From: Natrialba sp. SSL1
Lineage (GTDB): Archaea; Halobacteriota; Halobacteria; Halobacteriales; Natrialbaceae
Reading direction: 5' to 3'
NCBI RefSeq assembly: GCF_001861355.1
Contig: NZ_MASN01000060.1
Span: 310,001-374,000 of the forward strand
DNA: 64,000 bases
Positions 46,815-55,343 of the stretch are shown piece by piece (within the stretch, counting starts at the first letter, position 1; each line of letters starts with the position of its first letter). Made by a program: the position numbers and the translations under genes. The notes beneath the pieces are model-generated. The model was given only the letters and a program-made list of their open reading frames with translations. It ran no database searches and was not told the origin of the DNA.

Positions 46815-47816
46815 TCAGCGCAGTCGTCCCGCAACGTCCTCGGCGAAGTAGGTCAGAATCAGATCCGCGCCCGCCCGCTTGATCGAGAGCAGGGACTCGA
46901 GTGCGACCTCCTCGAGATCGAGCCAGCCCTTCTCGGCGGCGGCGTGGAGCATGGCGTACTCGCCGGAGACGTTGTAGGCGGCGACGGGGTGGTCGAACTC
47001 CTGGCGGATGTCGCGGACGATGTCCAGGTAGGGAAGGGCGGGTTTGACCATGAGCACGTCTGCGCCGGCGTCGGCGTCGAGACGGACCTCACGCAGTGCC
47101 TCGCGGGAGTTCGCGGGGTCCATCTGGTAGTGACGACGGTTACCGAAGGCGGGTGCGCCGTCGGCGGCGTCCCGGAACGGGCCGTAGAAGGCGCTCTCGT
47201 ACTTTGCGGCGTAGCTCATGATCGGCACATCGTGGAATCCCTCGTCGTCCAACCCGTCGCGGATCGCGCCGACCATGCCGTCGGTCATGCTGCTCGGCGC
47301 GACCATGTCCGCGCCCACTGCAGCGTGGGAGACTGCCGTCCGCCGGAGCGAGGTGAGGGTGGCGTCGTTGTCGACGGTCAGCGAGGGGTCCGGCGTCTCG
47401 CACTCGCCGTCACGGAGTTCCGGTTCGAGTGTGCCGCAGTGGCCGTGTTCGGTGTACTCACAGAGACAGACGTCGGTAATCACGTAGGCGTCCGTTTCGG
47501 CGGTGATCCGCCGGGTTGCCTCCTGAATGACGCCGTCGTCGGCCCAGGCGCGCGTTCCCGTCGCGTCCTTGGATTCTGGGATGCCAAAGAGCATGACGGC
47601 TTCGACGCCGGTCTCGAGTACTTCCTCGACGCGCGCGACACTTTCTTCGATCGGCACGCGCTCGTGGCCGGGCATCGACTCAATTGGTTGGCGCGTCGTC
47701 GCCGTCGCGTCGATGAACACCGGCGCGATGAGATCCGCCGGCGTCAGGCTCGTTTCGCTGACGAGCCCGCGTATCCGGTCTTGCCGGAGCCGACGCGGAC
47801 GGTGTGTAAGATCCAT
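46815..47816 (-). CDS. hemB: porphobilinogen synthase (5-aminolevulinate dehydratase)
   Basis: A 333-aa HemB condensing two 5-aminolevulinates to porphobilinogen. It has the zinc-binding cysteine cluster TDVCLCEYTEHGHCG, both Schiff-base lysines (SYAAKYESAFYGPFRDA and VLMVKPALPYLD) and the C-terminal YNVSGEYAML. It is therefore a Zn-dependent form. ATG 47816 follows a TATA-like CTTTTGCATATG (47834-47845). Divergent from the Tat lipoprotein gene. Confidence 0.96.
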   Translation of the reverse strand: MDLTHRPRRLRQDRIRGLVSETSLTPADLIAPVFIDATATTRQPIESMPGHERVPIEESVARVEEVLETGVEAVMLFGIPESKDATGTRAWADDGVIQEATRRITAETDAYVITDVCLCEYTEHGHCGTLEPELRDGECETPDPSLTVDNDATLTSLRRTAVSHAAVGADMVAPSSMTDGMVGAIRDGLDDEGFHDVPIMSYAAKYESAFYGPFRDAADGAPAFGNRRHYQMDPANSREALREVRLDADAGADVLMVKPALPYLDIVRDIRQEFDHPVAAYNVSGEYAMLHAAAEKGWLDLEEVALESLLSIKRAGADLILTYFAEDVAGRLR

Positions 47817-47833
47817 ACTGGCGTTATTGACGG

Positions 47834-47845
47834 CATATGCAAAAG
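47834..47845 (-). promoter_or_regulatory. TATA-like element for hemB
   Basis: CTTTTGCATATG on the minus strand lies 18-30 nt before ATG 47816. Confidence 0.45.
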
Positions 47846-47901
47846 CGGTGCGTTCACGATCCGTCGCGTTCGGTGAAAGATCAGTTTGAGCTAGCGGCTC
47901 A

Positions 47902-47909
47902 CTTATACT
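47902..47909 (+). promoter_or_regulatory. TATA box for the lipoprotein gene at 47931
   Basis: CTTATACT is centred 25 nt before ATG 47931. Confidence 0.55.
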
Positions 47910-47930
47910 ATTTCTCCGACACGTCCCTGT

Positions 47931-49535
47931 ATGGACCGCCGCCGCTGTCATCGCTCTCGCCGCCGCTTCCTCCAGACCGCTGCTGGTGGACTGGCCCTTC
48001 TTGCAGGCTGTGCCGATCTCGGACAGACGGACGACGAGCCGGACCGTGATCCTGCACAGGTTGGTTCGAACCCGGATGTGAATGCGGACGCGGATGACGA
48101 CGTAACCATCGGGTGGCCAACTGCGGATGTGACCGTCGTCGACTTCGAAACGGCACCGCTGACCGCTGTCGTCACTGGCAGCGTTCGGACCGAAGACGGC
48201 CTCGGTGCGACACTCGATTTCGACGAGCCAGCGACCGCGTCGTCGCCGGCGACGCTTTCGGGCGTGGTCACCAACCACCACGACTACGAGCAGACGTTCG
48301 ATCCGACTCGGCTCGTCGTACTCGACGACCCGCCTGCGAGTCGGTCGTCCGGCGACGCCAACGATGCAGTCTATCTCGTCCCGACCGCGGAGCATCCACT
48401 CGCCGAGACGGTGCCGTCGTCCAGCCAAGACGACGGCCGCTGGCGAGTCGACACCGTCCACGGCGACTGGTACCCCGAGACGCTCACGCTCGAACCCGGG
48501 GAACGACTCGAGTGCGAGTATCACCTGCTCGGCCACCACGAGCGCGCCTCGCAGCCGATCGAGGCCGGTCGGTACGAGTTCAGCGCTCAGGAGAGCGGAT
48601 TCGCGGTCGCCGTCTGGCCGACCGACGCGCCGGGGCCCGACGGTGACTCGCAGTTTTCGGGGACGGACGTGCCGGCGCTTCCCGAGTCACTCGACGAGGA
48701 GGGGACCGAAGCCGCCGACCTCCACTGGTACCACGAGGCGACCCCGGAAACCCCGGTGTATCTCGAACCGGACCAGGAAGCGGTCACCGCACCGGCGCGG
48801 ATCGAGTTCGATCTCGTCAATCACAGCGACGAGTTCCTGTCGGGGAACCCCCACCGGTGGCGGCTGTCCAAACTCGTCGCCGGCGAGTGGCACCGGATCG
48901 CACCCGATGTTACCCCCGACCCGCTGTCGTGGGTCGCGCCGGGCACCGTCACGACATCGACGCTCGACCTCTACGACGGCCGGCCGATCGACCGTGATCG
49001 GTCCCGAACGGTCGGCTACCTGGGCGGCGGTCGCTACGCCTACTCGGTCGGCTACAGCGCCGACGACGAAACCCACGCCGCCCTGTTCGACCTCGACGCA
49101 TCACCCCTCGCGGTGGAGTTGGAATCTGATGCCATCGTTGACGACGCTGGAAACGGAACCGCGGCCGACCGCGTCGTCCGTCTACCGAACTACGAGGACG
49201 CCCGCCGCCCCGCGACGCTCACGGTTACTCGAGTCGGTTCCGGTTCGACCCCCGACGCCGATGCCAGTACCGATACTGAGCCCCAGACCGGCGACGCCAG
49301 CACCGACACCGACACCGACACCGACGCTCACCTCATCCCCGAACAACTCCCGCGCCGTCGATTCCGCAGTTTCCGAAACACACTCCCGCTCTTCGACGAC
49401 GACGGCATCGACCGCGTCGTCCTCGAAACGGATCGCGGAACGGCACTCCGCTGGTTCGGCTACGAGGAAGCCACGCGGACGGTTTCCTACAAGGGAACCG
49501 TGTTCGAGGTGACGGGTGCACTCGAGTCCGACTGA
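47931..49535 (+). CDS. Tat-dependent lipoprotein, unknown function
   Basis: A 534-aa secreted protein. The signal SRRRFLQTAAGGLALLAGC combines a twin-arginine motif and a lipobox with Cys27, so it is probably anchored to the outer membrane face by lipid. Two similar beta-rich halves may be present: residues about 85-230 (LSGVVTNHHDYEQTF ... GERLECEYHLLGHH) and 265-400 (EFDLVNHSDEFLSG ... GGGRYAYSVGYS). A Thr-Asp repeat near 445-465, coded by six-base repeats, links to a C-terminal domain. No enzymatic motif recognised. Confidence 0.75.
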   Translation: MDRRRCHRSRRRFLQTAAGGLALLAGCADLGQTDDEPDRDPAQVGSNPDVNADADDDVTIGWPTADVTVVDFETAPLTAVVTGSVRTEDGLGATLDFDEPATASSPATLSGVVTNHHDYEQTFDPTRLVVLDDPPASRSSGDANDAVYLVPTAEHPLAETVPSSSQDDGRWRVDTVHGDWYPETLTLEPGERLECEYHLLGHHERASQPIEAGRYEFSAQESGFAVAVWPTDAPGPDGDSQFSGTDVPALPESLDEEGTEAADLHWYHEATPETPVYLEPDQEAVTAPARIEFDLVNHSDEFLSGNPHRWRLSKLVAGEWHRIAPDVTPDPLSWVAPGTVTTSTLDLYDGRPIDRDRSRTVGYLGGGRYAYSVGYSADDETHAALFDLDASPLAVELESDAIVDDAGNGTAADRVVRLPNYEDARRPATLTVTRVGSGSTPDADASTDTEPQTGDASTDTDTDTDAHLIPEQLPRRRFRSFRNTLPLFDDDGIDRVVLETDRGTALRWFGYEEATRTVSYKGTVFEVTGALESD

Positions 49536-49575
49536 TGCCTCCCACTCCCTCCGCCTCTCACCCGCATCGGACCGC

Positions 49576-50655
49576 TCAGACTACCGACTCCACACCCTCG
49601 AACGCCGCAGCGACACGATCTTGGACCTCACCTTCGGCGTCGTCACCAGCCACCGACAACACCAGCGCCACCTTCAACCGCGCCTTCCACGCCGGCAGAT
49701 CGCCACCCGAAATCGCACCCGCCTCGCGGAGCGTCTGCCCACCACCCGGCCCGCCGTACAGCCCCGCCGTCGCACCCGCGTAACACCGCGAGGTCAGCAC
49801 CACCGGGAGGCCGTCGTCGATAGCCGTCTCGAGTACACTCCCCAACTCGCCGGTCGCGTTCCCGAGCCCGGTACCGGCGAGGACGACGGCGTCGGGAGCG
49901 GCGGTGGACTCGAGTGCCTGCGCGAGCTGTCGGCCGTCGGCACCCATCGCGTTCGTCACGATGTCGACGCGGATGTCGGGGTCGATTCGCGCGCCGTCGT
50001 CCGGGATCGCCGACGCGTCGGTGTAGCTGCGCGGTTCGCGAAACGTTCGGAGGCCGTTGGGGGTCAGTTCGGCCACCGGCCCCGCGCCGGGTGAGGCGAA
50101 CGTCTCGAGTTTGCTCGTGTGGGATTTGACGACCCAGCGGGCGGCGTGGACGGTGTCGTTGAACGCGAGGTAGCTACCGGTCTGGAACCGGTCGTCGACG
50201 GCGGCACGGACGGCGGTGAGCAGGTTCGAGGGGCCGTCGGTTCCTTCCTGGTCGAACGGGCGCTGTGCGCCGGTGAAGACGACCGGTACGTCGGCGGCGG
50301 AGACGAGGTCGAGGTAGTACGCCGATTCGGCCATCGTGTCGGTGCCGTGAGTGACGACGACGCCGGTGACGCCTTCCTCGGCCGCTCGCTCGGCGGCGTC
50401 GACGATGTCGGTCGCGTTCTCGACGGTCATCTGGAACCCCGAGCGCTGGCAGACCGTGTCGACGTTGAGGCTGGCGTACTCGGTGAGTTCCGGGACGGCG
50501 TCGACGAGGTCTTCGCCGGATACCGATGGGGTCTTGCCGCTGGTGTCGTCGTCATCGCCCGTGCTCGCGATGGTGCCGCCGGTGCTGACGACTCTGACGT
50601 GTGGCTGTGACGACGATGCGGACGCCGGCGACGGTGCCGAATTCGGTGGTGACAT
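49576..50655 (-). CDS. L-asparaginase
   Basis: A 359-aa asparaginase/glutaminase-family amidohydrolase. Both catalytic threonine motifs are seen: TGGTIAS with Thr28, and VTHGTDTMAESAYYL with Thr105-Asp106. A Ser/Pro/Ala-rich N-terminus precedes the core and no export signal is evident, so it probably acts in the cytoplasm, releasing ammonia and aspartate. ATG 50655 is chosen; the open frame upstream is Arg/Pro-rich and lies in the promoter region shared with the MFS gene. Confidence 0.92.
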   Translation of the reverse strand: MSPPNSAPSPASASSSQPHVRVVSTGGTIASTGDDDDTSGKTPSVSGEDLVDAVPELTEYASLNVDTVCQRSGFQMTVENATDIVDAAERAAEEGVTGVVVTHGTDTMAESAYYLDLVSAADVPVVFTGAQRPFDQEGTDGPSNLLTAVRAAVDDRFQTGSYLAFNDTVHAARWVVKSHTSKLETFASPGAGPVAELTPNGLRTFREPRSYTDASAIPDDGARIDPDIRVDIVTNAMGADGRQLAQALESTAAPDAVVLAGTGLGNATGELGSVLETAIDDGLPVVLTSRCYAGATAGLYGGPGGGQTLREAGAISGGDLPAWKARLKVALVLSVAGDDAEGEVQDRVAAAFEGVESVV

Positions 50656-50872
50656 ATCCGTGTGCTCGGCTTCCAAGGAGAAGGGTCTTCCCGCCGTCGG
50701 GGACGACAGCCGTCGTTGACGCGGATTCGGTCTGTCGCTGTTCGACTCCGGGCGACGGCTGCCGGGATCAATACCCTCATCTGTCAGCATCGGTGACGAA
50801 CGGATGAGCGATTAGAACGACGATGGCGAGGAATTCGATGGGACGGACAGGCAGACGGCTCGTTGGTGGCGA

Positions 50873-52048
50873 ATGAGACGGTGGCGATACAGCGAGACTG
50901 TGCTCGCGCTGTGTACACTCGCGTTCTTCGCGACGATGGTCGGCCGACTGGCGATCAGTCCGGTGTTGCCGCTGATCACCGAGGACTTCGGCGTCACGAA
51001 TTCGGTCGTCGGCGTCGCGATGACCGGCATGTGGATGGCCTACTTCCTCTCGCAGTACCCGAGCGGTATCTTCGCGGACCGCTACGGCGAGCGCCCGATC
51101 ATTTTGATCGCCGTCGGCGGAACGGCAGTAACGAGTCTCTTCCTCGCACTCTCGCCCGTCTTCGCGGTGTTCGTCTTTGGAACGGTTGCACTGGGTGCCG
51201 TCGCCGGCCTCCACTACAGCGTTGCGACGACGCTGTTGACCCGGACGTACGACGAGATCGGGGCTGCGATCGGGGTTCACAACAGCGGCGGTCCCGCTGC
51301 CGGTCTCGTCGCACCGCCGATCGCCGGCTGGGTCGGTGTTACCTACGGCTGGCGGGCGGCCGTCGCGATCGCCGTTCCTATTGCAATCCTCGTCTACGTG
51401 CTGTTCTCCTGGCTTATCGACCCGACGGAGCCTCGCCGACCGAACCAGCCGATGCAGGATCGATTCGATATCGGGGCGATCACGGACCTCCTCTCGCGGC
51501 CGAAGATCGCGTTCCCGATCTGTCTCGCCATCGCCGCGGCGTTCGTCTGGCAGGCGACCTCAACGTTCCTTCCTACGTTCCTCACCGAACACCGGGAGCA
51601 GTCGACCGAACTCGCGGCTGTCGTCTTCGCGAGTTACTTCGTCGTACAGGCGATCACGCAGGTCGGTGTGGGTGCTGTTTCGGACCGCGTCGGTCGCGAC
51701 TTCGCGACGGCCGGCTGTCTGTTCCTTGCGGGTGTCGGCTTCGTGATTTTCGTTACCGTTCCCGGATTCGAAGCCGTCGTCGTCGGAGTAGTACTGGTCG
51801 GGACCGGACTCGGCTGGGGAGCAGCGCTCTTACCACGGTTCATGGACGTTCTCTCGGATGCAGAACGCGGGGCCGGATTCGGTCTTATTCGCACGGTGTA
51901 CGGCTTTATTGGTGCACTCGGTTCGGTCGCAACCGGGCTGTTCGCCGACCTCTTCGGTTGGGGGGTTGCGTTTCTCGTGTTGGCCGGCCTCCTGGGGCTC
52001 GGTTTCTGTGCGATTCTCGTCAACTGGCTGTTCTCGCTCGGCTACTGA
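50873..52048 (+). CDS. MFS transporter
   Basis: A 391-aa carrier with about twelve hydrophobic segments. The TM2-TM3 signature GIFADRYGERPIILI and the RTYDEIGAAIGVHNSGGPAAG loop are typical of MFS. The start at 50873 lacks an N-terminal extension (MRRWRYSETVLALCTLAFF). Substrate unknown. Related in style to the other MFS gene in the window. Confidence 0.87.
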   Translation: MRRWRYSETVLALCTLAFFATMVGRLAISPVLPLITEDFGVTNSVVGVAMTGMWMAYFLSQYPSGIFADRYGERPIILIAVGGTAVTSLFLALSPVFAVFVFGTVALGAVAGLHYSVATTLLTRTYDEIGAAIGVHNSGGPAAGLVAPPIAGWVGVTYGWRAAVAIAVPIAILVYVLFSWLIDPTEPRRPNQPMQDRFDIGAITDLLSRPKIAFPICLAIAAAFVWQATSTFLPTFLTEHREQSTELAAVVFASYFVVQAITQVGVGAVSDRVGRDFATAGCLFLAGVGFVIFVTVPGFEAVVVGVVLVGTGLGWGAALLPRFMDVLSDAERGAGFGLIRTVYGFIGALGSVATGLFADLFGWGVAFLVLAGLLGLGFCAILVNWLFSLGY

Positions 52049-52189
52049 GGGATTGCGTCCTGTCCTGCCCGGCTCGTTCGCCTCGTTCCACACACCTCGT
52101 CTCGTGCGATGTTGTTACGACAGCAGTAACAGTCGTCATACTCCTCGGAAAGTAACAAGTACATTATGTGTTCTGACGAGAAAGGAGTG

Positions 52190-52345
52190 ATGATGACAGA
52201 CACGACGCGAAAACGAGCGGCAGCACGCTGTGAGGACTGCGGGCGGGCACTCGCCGTCTGGGTAACGCCGGATCAGAAAATCGCACCGATTGGCAGCGTC
52301 AGCGGTTGCCCCTGCGGCGAAACCTCGTTTCGATTGCTCAACTGA
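52190..52345 (+). CDS. small zinc-finger protein, 50-51 aa
   Basis: The product has two Cys pairs: RCEDCGRALAVW and SGCPCGETSF. It belongs in style to the haloarchaeal small CPxCG-related zinc-finger proteins, several of which are regulators in Haloferax. Two ATGs in tandem (52190, 52193) follow a GGAG Shine-Dalgarno-like element at 52184. It lies 62 nt before the TrmB-like gene on the same strand, so the two may be co-transcribed. Confidence 0.75.
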   Translation: MMTDTTRKRAAARCEDCGRALAVWVTPDQKIAPIGSVSGCPCGETSFRLLN

Positions 52346-52407
52346 TCATCTCGAAACCCGTCGGCTGAAAGCTTCGGACTTTACTCACTGTAGTCGGTTG
52401 TTACCGT

Positions 52408-53187
52408 GTGTCCGTCGACAATGCCGAGGAAGCGATTGCAACCCTCGTCGAACTCGGGCTGACGGAGTACGAAGCGCGCTGTTTCGTCGCGCTGACGCGC
52501 CTCCAGGACGGGACGGCAAAGGAAATAAGTCAGGTTTCCGATATCCCCCGGTCGCGCGTGTACGACACGATCGAACGGCTCGACGAGAGCGGGCTGGTCA
52601 ACGTCCAGCAGACCGATCCTCGTCGGTACAAGGCTACCTCCGTCGAGACGGCCTGTCGGCGGCTTCGAGAGGACTTCGACTCGCGAATTAACGCGGCCGA
52701 GAACGCCCTCAAACAGGTCGAGGAACCGGAGTCGGAGGCGGACGAAGGAATGTGGGCGATCTCTCAGCCCGACCACGTTACCGACCGCATCGTTACCTTC
52801 ATCGACTCGGCCGAGGAGTCGATCCATCTCGTCGTCGCCGAGACGACGGTCGTCGAACGTCGCATTCGCAAGTCGATCGCGACAGCCGTCGACCGTGGCG
52901 TCGAGGTGTACATCGAGGTCCCAACCGAGGAGGACAGAGACCTGTTTGCGGAGTCGGTTCCCGAGGACGACATCGTGACCGCACCTGATCTCGAGTCGGC
53001 CGACTCGGTGTACGACGAACGGCCGGGTCAACTCCTCGTCGTCGACCGGCGCGCGATCGTCGCAGCCGGGATCAGGGAGAGCGACTTACCGGGCGTGACC
53101 CAGGAGACTGCGGTCTGGACGCACGGACACGATCACGGATTCGCGGCCTGGGTTCGAACACTCCTCGACGAGCGGGTTGCCAAGTAG
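52408..53187 (+). CDS. TrmB-family transcriptional regulator
   Basis: A 259-aa regulator. Residues 1-75 are a winged helix: LVELGLTEYEARCFVALTRLQ, AKEISQVSDIPRSRVYDTIERLDESGLV. A short coiled segment (about 80-110) follows, then a C-terminal domain with a phospholipase-D-like fold (DRIVTFIDSAEESIHLVVAE). The TrmB sugar-binding motif is not obvious, so the effector may not be a sugar. The start is GTG 52408. Probably controls itself or a neighbour. Confidence 0.85.
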   Translation: MSVDNAEEAIATLVELGLTEYEARCFVALTRLQDGTAKEISQVSDIPRSRVYDTIERLDESGLVNVQQTDPRRYKATSVETACRRLREDFDSRINAAENALKQVEEPESEADEGMWAISQPDHVTDRIVTFIDSAEESIHLVVAETTVVERRIRKSIATAVDRGVEVYIEVPTEEDRDLFAESVPEDDIVTAPDLESADSVYDERPGQLLVVDRRAIVAAGIRESDLPGVTQETAVWTHGHDHGFAAWVRTLLDERVAK

Positions 53188-53286
53188 TCACCGACGACAA
53201 GCACGAGCACAACAACGACGAGTGACCGTCGATCAGTCGCTTCCCGACCGTCCGAGAACCGGTCGCACTGTCGTACACGAGTCCGT

Positions 53287-53648
<362 letters not shown>

Positions 53649-53699
53649 TTCTGCACTCTCTGTCTATTCGCGTGACGGATCGCGGTCGATTGTACGAGT

Positions 53700-53864
53700 C
53701 TACTCCGCGCGATCGACGTCGACTTTCTCTTTGAGGTTCTCGAGTCCGTCGGCTTCCGCGAGCTCCTGTAAGCGTTCGCGGAAGTGTTCCTCACAGAGAC
53801 CGACTTTGAGGCCGTCCGACTCCGCGGCGAAGGCGGCCTCGCGGTCACAGTAGTGACAGTTCAT
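53700..53864 (-). CDS. small zinc-finger-like protein (DUF6757-like), 54 aa
   Basis: MNCHYCDREAAFAAESDG..., then LCEEHFRERL, provides a C-x2-C ... C-x3-H possible metal site; the rest is an acidic helix. It matches a small haloarchaeal family that I associate with DUF6757. It lies 44 nt downstream of the PHP gene on the same strand and is likely co-transcribed. Function unknown. Confidence 0.8.
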   Translation of the reverse strand: MNCHYCDREAAFAAESDGLKVGLCEEHFRERLQELAEADGLENLKEKVDVDRAE

Positions 53865-53908
53865 ACACAGCCGTTGGTGCCACGAGGCATTGAACCCTCC
53901 GCTCCCGG

Positions 53909-54715
53909 CTAGTCCGTCTGACTTTCTGGGACCAGCCCCAACTGGTCGAACTCTTCCTTCGAGAGTCCTGCAACGCCGAGTTCCTCCTCGTGGGCGTCGG
54001 TGCCGCCGGTCGCGAGCAAGTCGTCTCGCTCGATTGCTCGCTCTACTGGTTCGAGATCGACCGTTCGGCCGTAGGGGTACGAGAGCTCGACTGCATCGAG
54101 ATCCGCTGCGTGCGACAGCGCGTGCTCCGGGTTCGGATACCGAAGCGGGTGAGCGAGCGACACGACCTGTGCAGCCTCGCCGAGAATCCGTCGACCCTTC
54201 TCGAACGACGGAATCTCACGCGCGACGAAACACGGGCCGTCGTTTCCGATGAGTTGGTCGAATGCGTCCTCGTAGTCGTACTCGGTCTCCGGATGTGCAT
54301 CGATCGCGCGGGCGACGTGCGGGCGGCCGAAGCCGTCCGTGACGGTGACGCCGAGGTCGATCCCCAGTTCGTCCTCGACGTTGTCGACGATCGCCTGTCC
54401 GCGTTCGATACGGTTCTCCTGAATCCCAGCCGTCAGGGACTCGAGTTCGGCCGTCGGCTCGATTCCATATCCCAGCAGATCGACGCGCTGACTCGGCGTG
54501 TCGCCGTCGCCCTGAATCTCGACGCGGAGTTCGATGCCGTTGACGAGAGTAATCCCATCGCGCTCACACACGGGGTCGTCGAACGGCTGGAGTCGGTCGT
54601 GGTCGGTGATCGCGACGACGCTGACGTCTGCACGGGCGGCCGCGTCGGGGACGGCCTCGAGTTCGAGGCTGCCGTCCGACCGCGTCGTGTGGACGTGAAG
54701 ATCGGCGTAGGGCAT
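53909..54715 (-). CDS. PHP-domain phosphoesterase (RNase AM/YciV-like)
   Basis: A 268-aa metal-dependent hydrolase. DLHVHTTRSDGSL, AITDHDRLQPF, GIELRVEI, SLAHPLRYP and GGTDAHEEELG are the metal ligands in order, with the insertion typical of the YciV group (GFGRPHVARAI). Related bacterial enzymes remove 3'-phosphate-5'-phosphate nucleotides or trim RNA 5' ends. It heads a two-gene unit with the small DUF6757-like gene. Confidence 0.88.
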   Translation of the reverse strand: MPYADLHVHTTRSDGSLELEAVPDAAARADVSVVAITDHDRLQPFDDPVCERDGITLVNGIELRVEIQGDGDTPSQRVDLLGYGIEPTAELESLTAGIQENRIERGQAIVDNVEDELGIDLGVTVTDGFGRPHVARAIDAHPETEYDYEDAFDQLIGNDGPCFVAREIPSFEKGRRILGEAAQVVSLAHPLRYPNPEHALSHAADLDAVELSYPYGRTVDLEPVERAIERDDLLATGGTDAHEEELGVAGLSKEEFDQLGLVPESQTD

Positions 54716-54868
54716 TAGTCTGACTCATCCGAGTTGTTCTGTCGATAAAGGCGTTTTCAGTGTCGATGATGGTATTACCGGCCGCTTCGGTGGTAACGCG
54801 CACGCCAGTCGAACCCATTCTAGCCATATTAGGTCTTGGGTGAGGCTAGTAATCCATTATGGACAATG

Positions 54869-54878
54869 TTTATAATTA
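54869..54878 (+). promoter_or_regulatory. TATA box for the gene at 54902
   Basis: TTTATAATTA is centred 28 nt before ATG 54902; one of the strongest promoters in the window by sequence. Confidence 0.65.
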
Positions 54879-54901
54879 TCGTTCACGCACGATGGGGTGT
54901 A

Positions 54902-55189
54902 ATGCTTCCAACTGGCACCGCCGAGGTCATCGACGACCACGAGTACCCCGCAACGACCGAGGAACTGATCGAGGACTGTGGCGACCGCACCCTCGAACTC
55001 CCGAACGGCTCCGAGACGGTCGGCGACGTACTCGCGCGTCTCGAGTCCGAAACGTTCGAATCGGCGGATGACGCACAGCTCGCCGTCTACTCCGCGGTGA
55101 GCAACAAGGCCGTTGGCCGCGTCGGCTACAGCGACCGCGATCCAACACCGGTCGGCAGTCCGTACTCACCGGACGCGGTTTCCTTCTGA
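54902..55189 (+). CDS. conserved haloarchaeal protein (DUF5789-like)
   Basis: A 95-aa protein. TGTAEVIDDHEYPATTEELIE, ELPNGSETVGDVLARL, ESADDAQLAVYSAVSNKAVGR and GYSDRDPTP are the recognisable DUF5789 pattern. No catalytic residues are obvious. The start at 54902 agrees with the TATA spacing. It is convergent with the DUF5784-like gene. Confidence 0.85.
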   Translation: MLPTGTAEVIDDHEYPATTEELIEDCGDRTLELPNGSETVGDVLARLESETFESADDAQLAVYSAVSNKAVGRVGYSDRDPTPVGSPYSPDAVSF

Positions 55190-55343
55190 GGTCGGCCTGT
55201 TCGATTCTCTTCTTGGCTGTTGTGCAACTACTTGTTCAACGGAGAGTCATCGACCGCGCGCAGAGCAGCTGTTCAGTCGCTCAGCCATTCAGTCGTTCGG
55301 CCCTTCAGCGCTTCAACCATTCAGTACTCCAGCCGCTCAGCAA

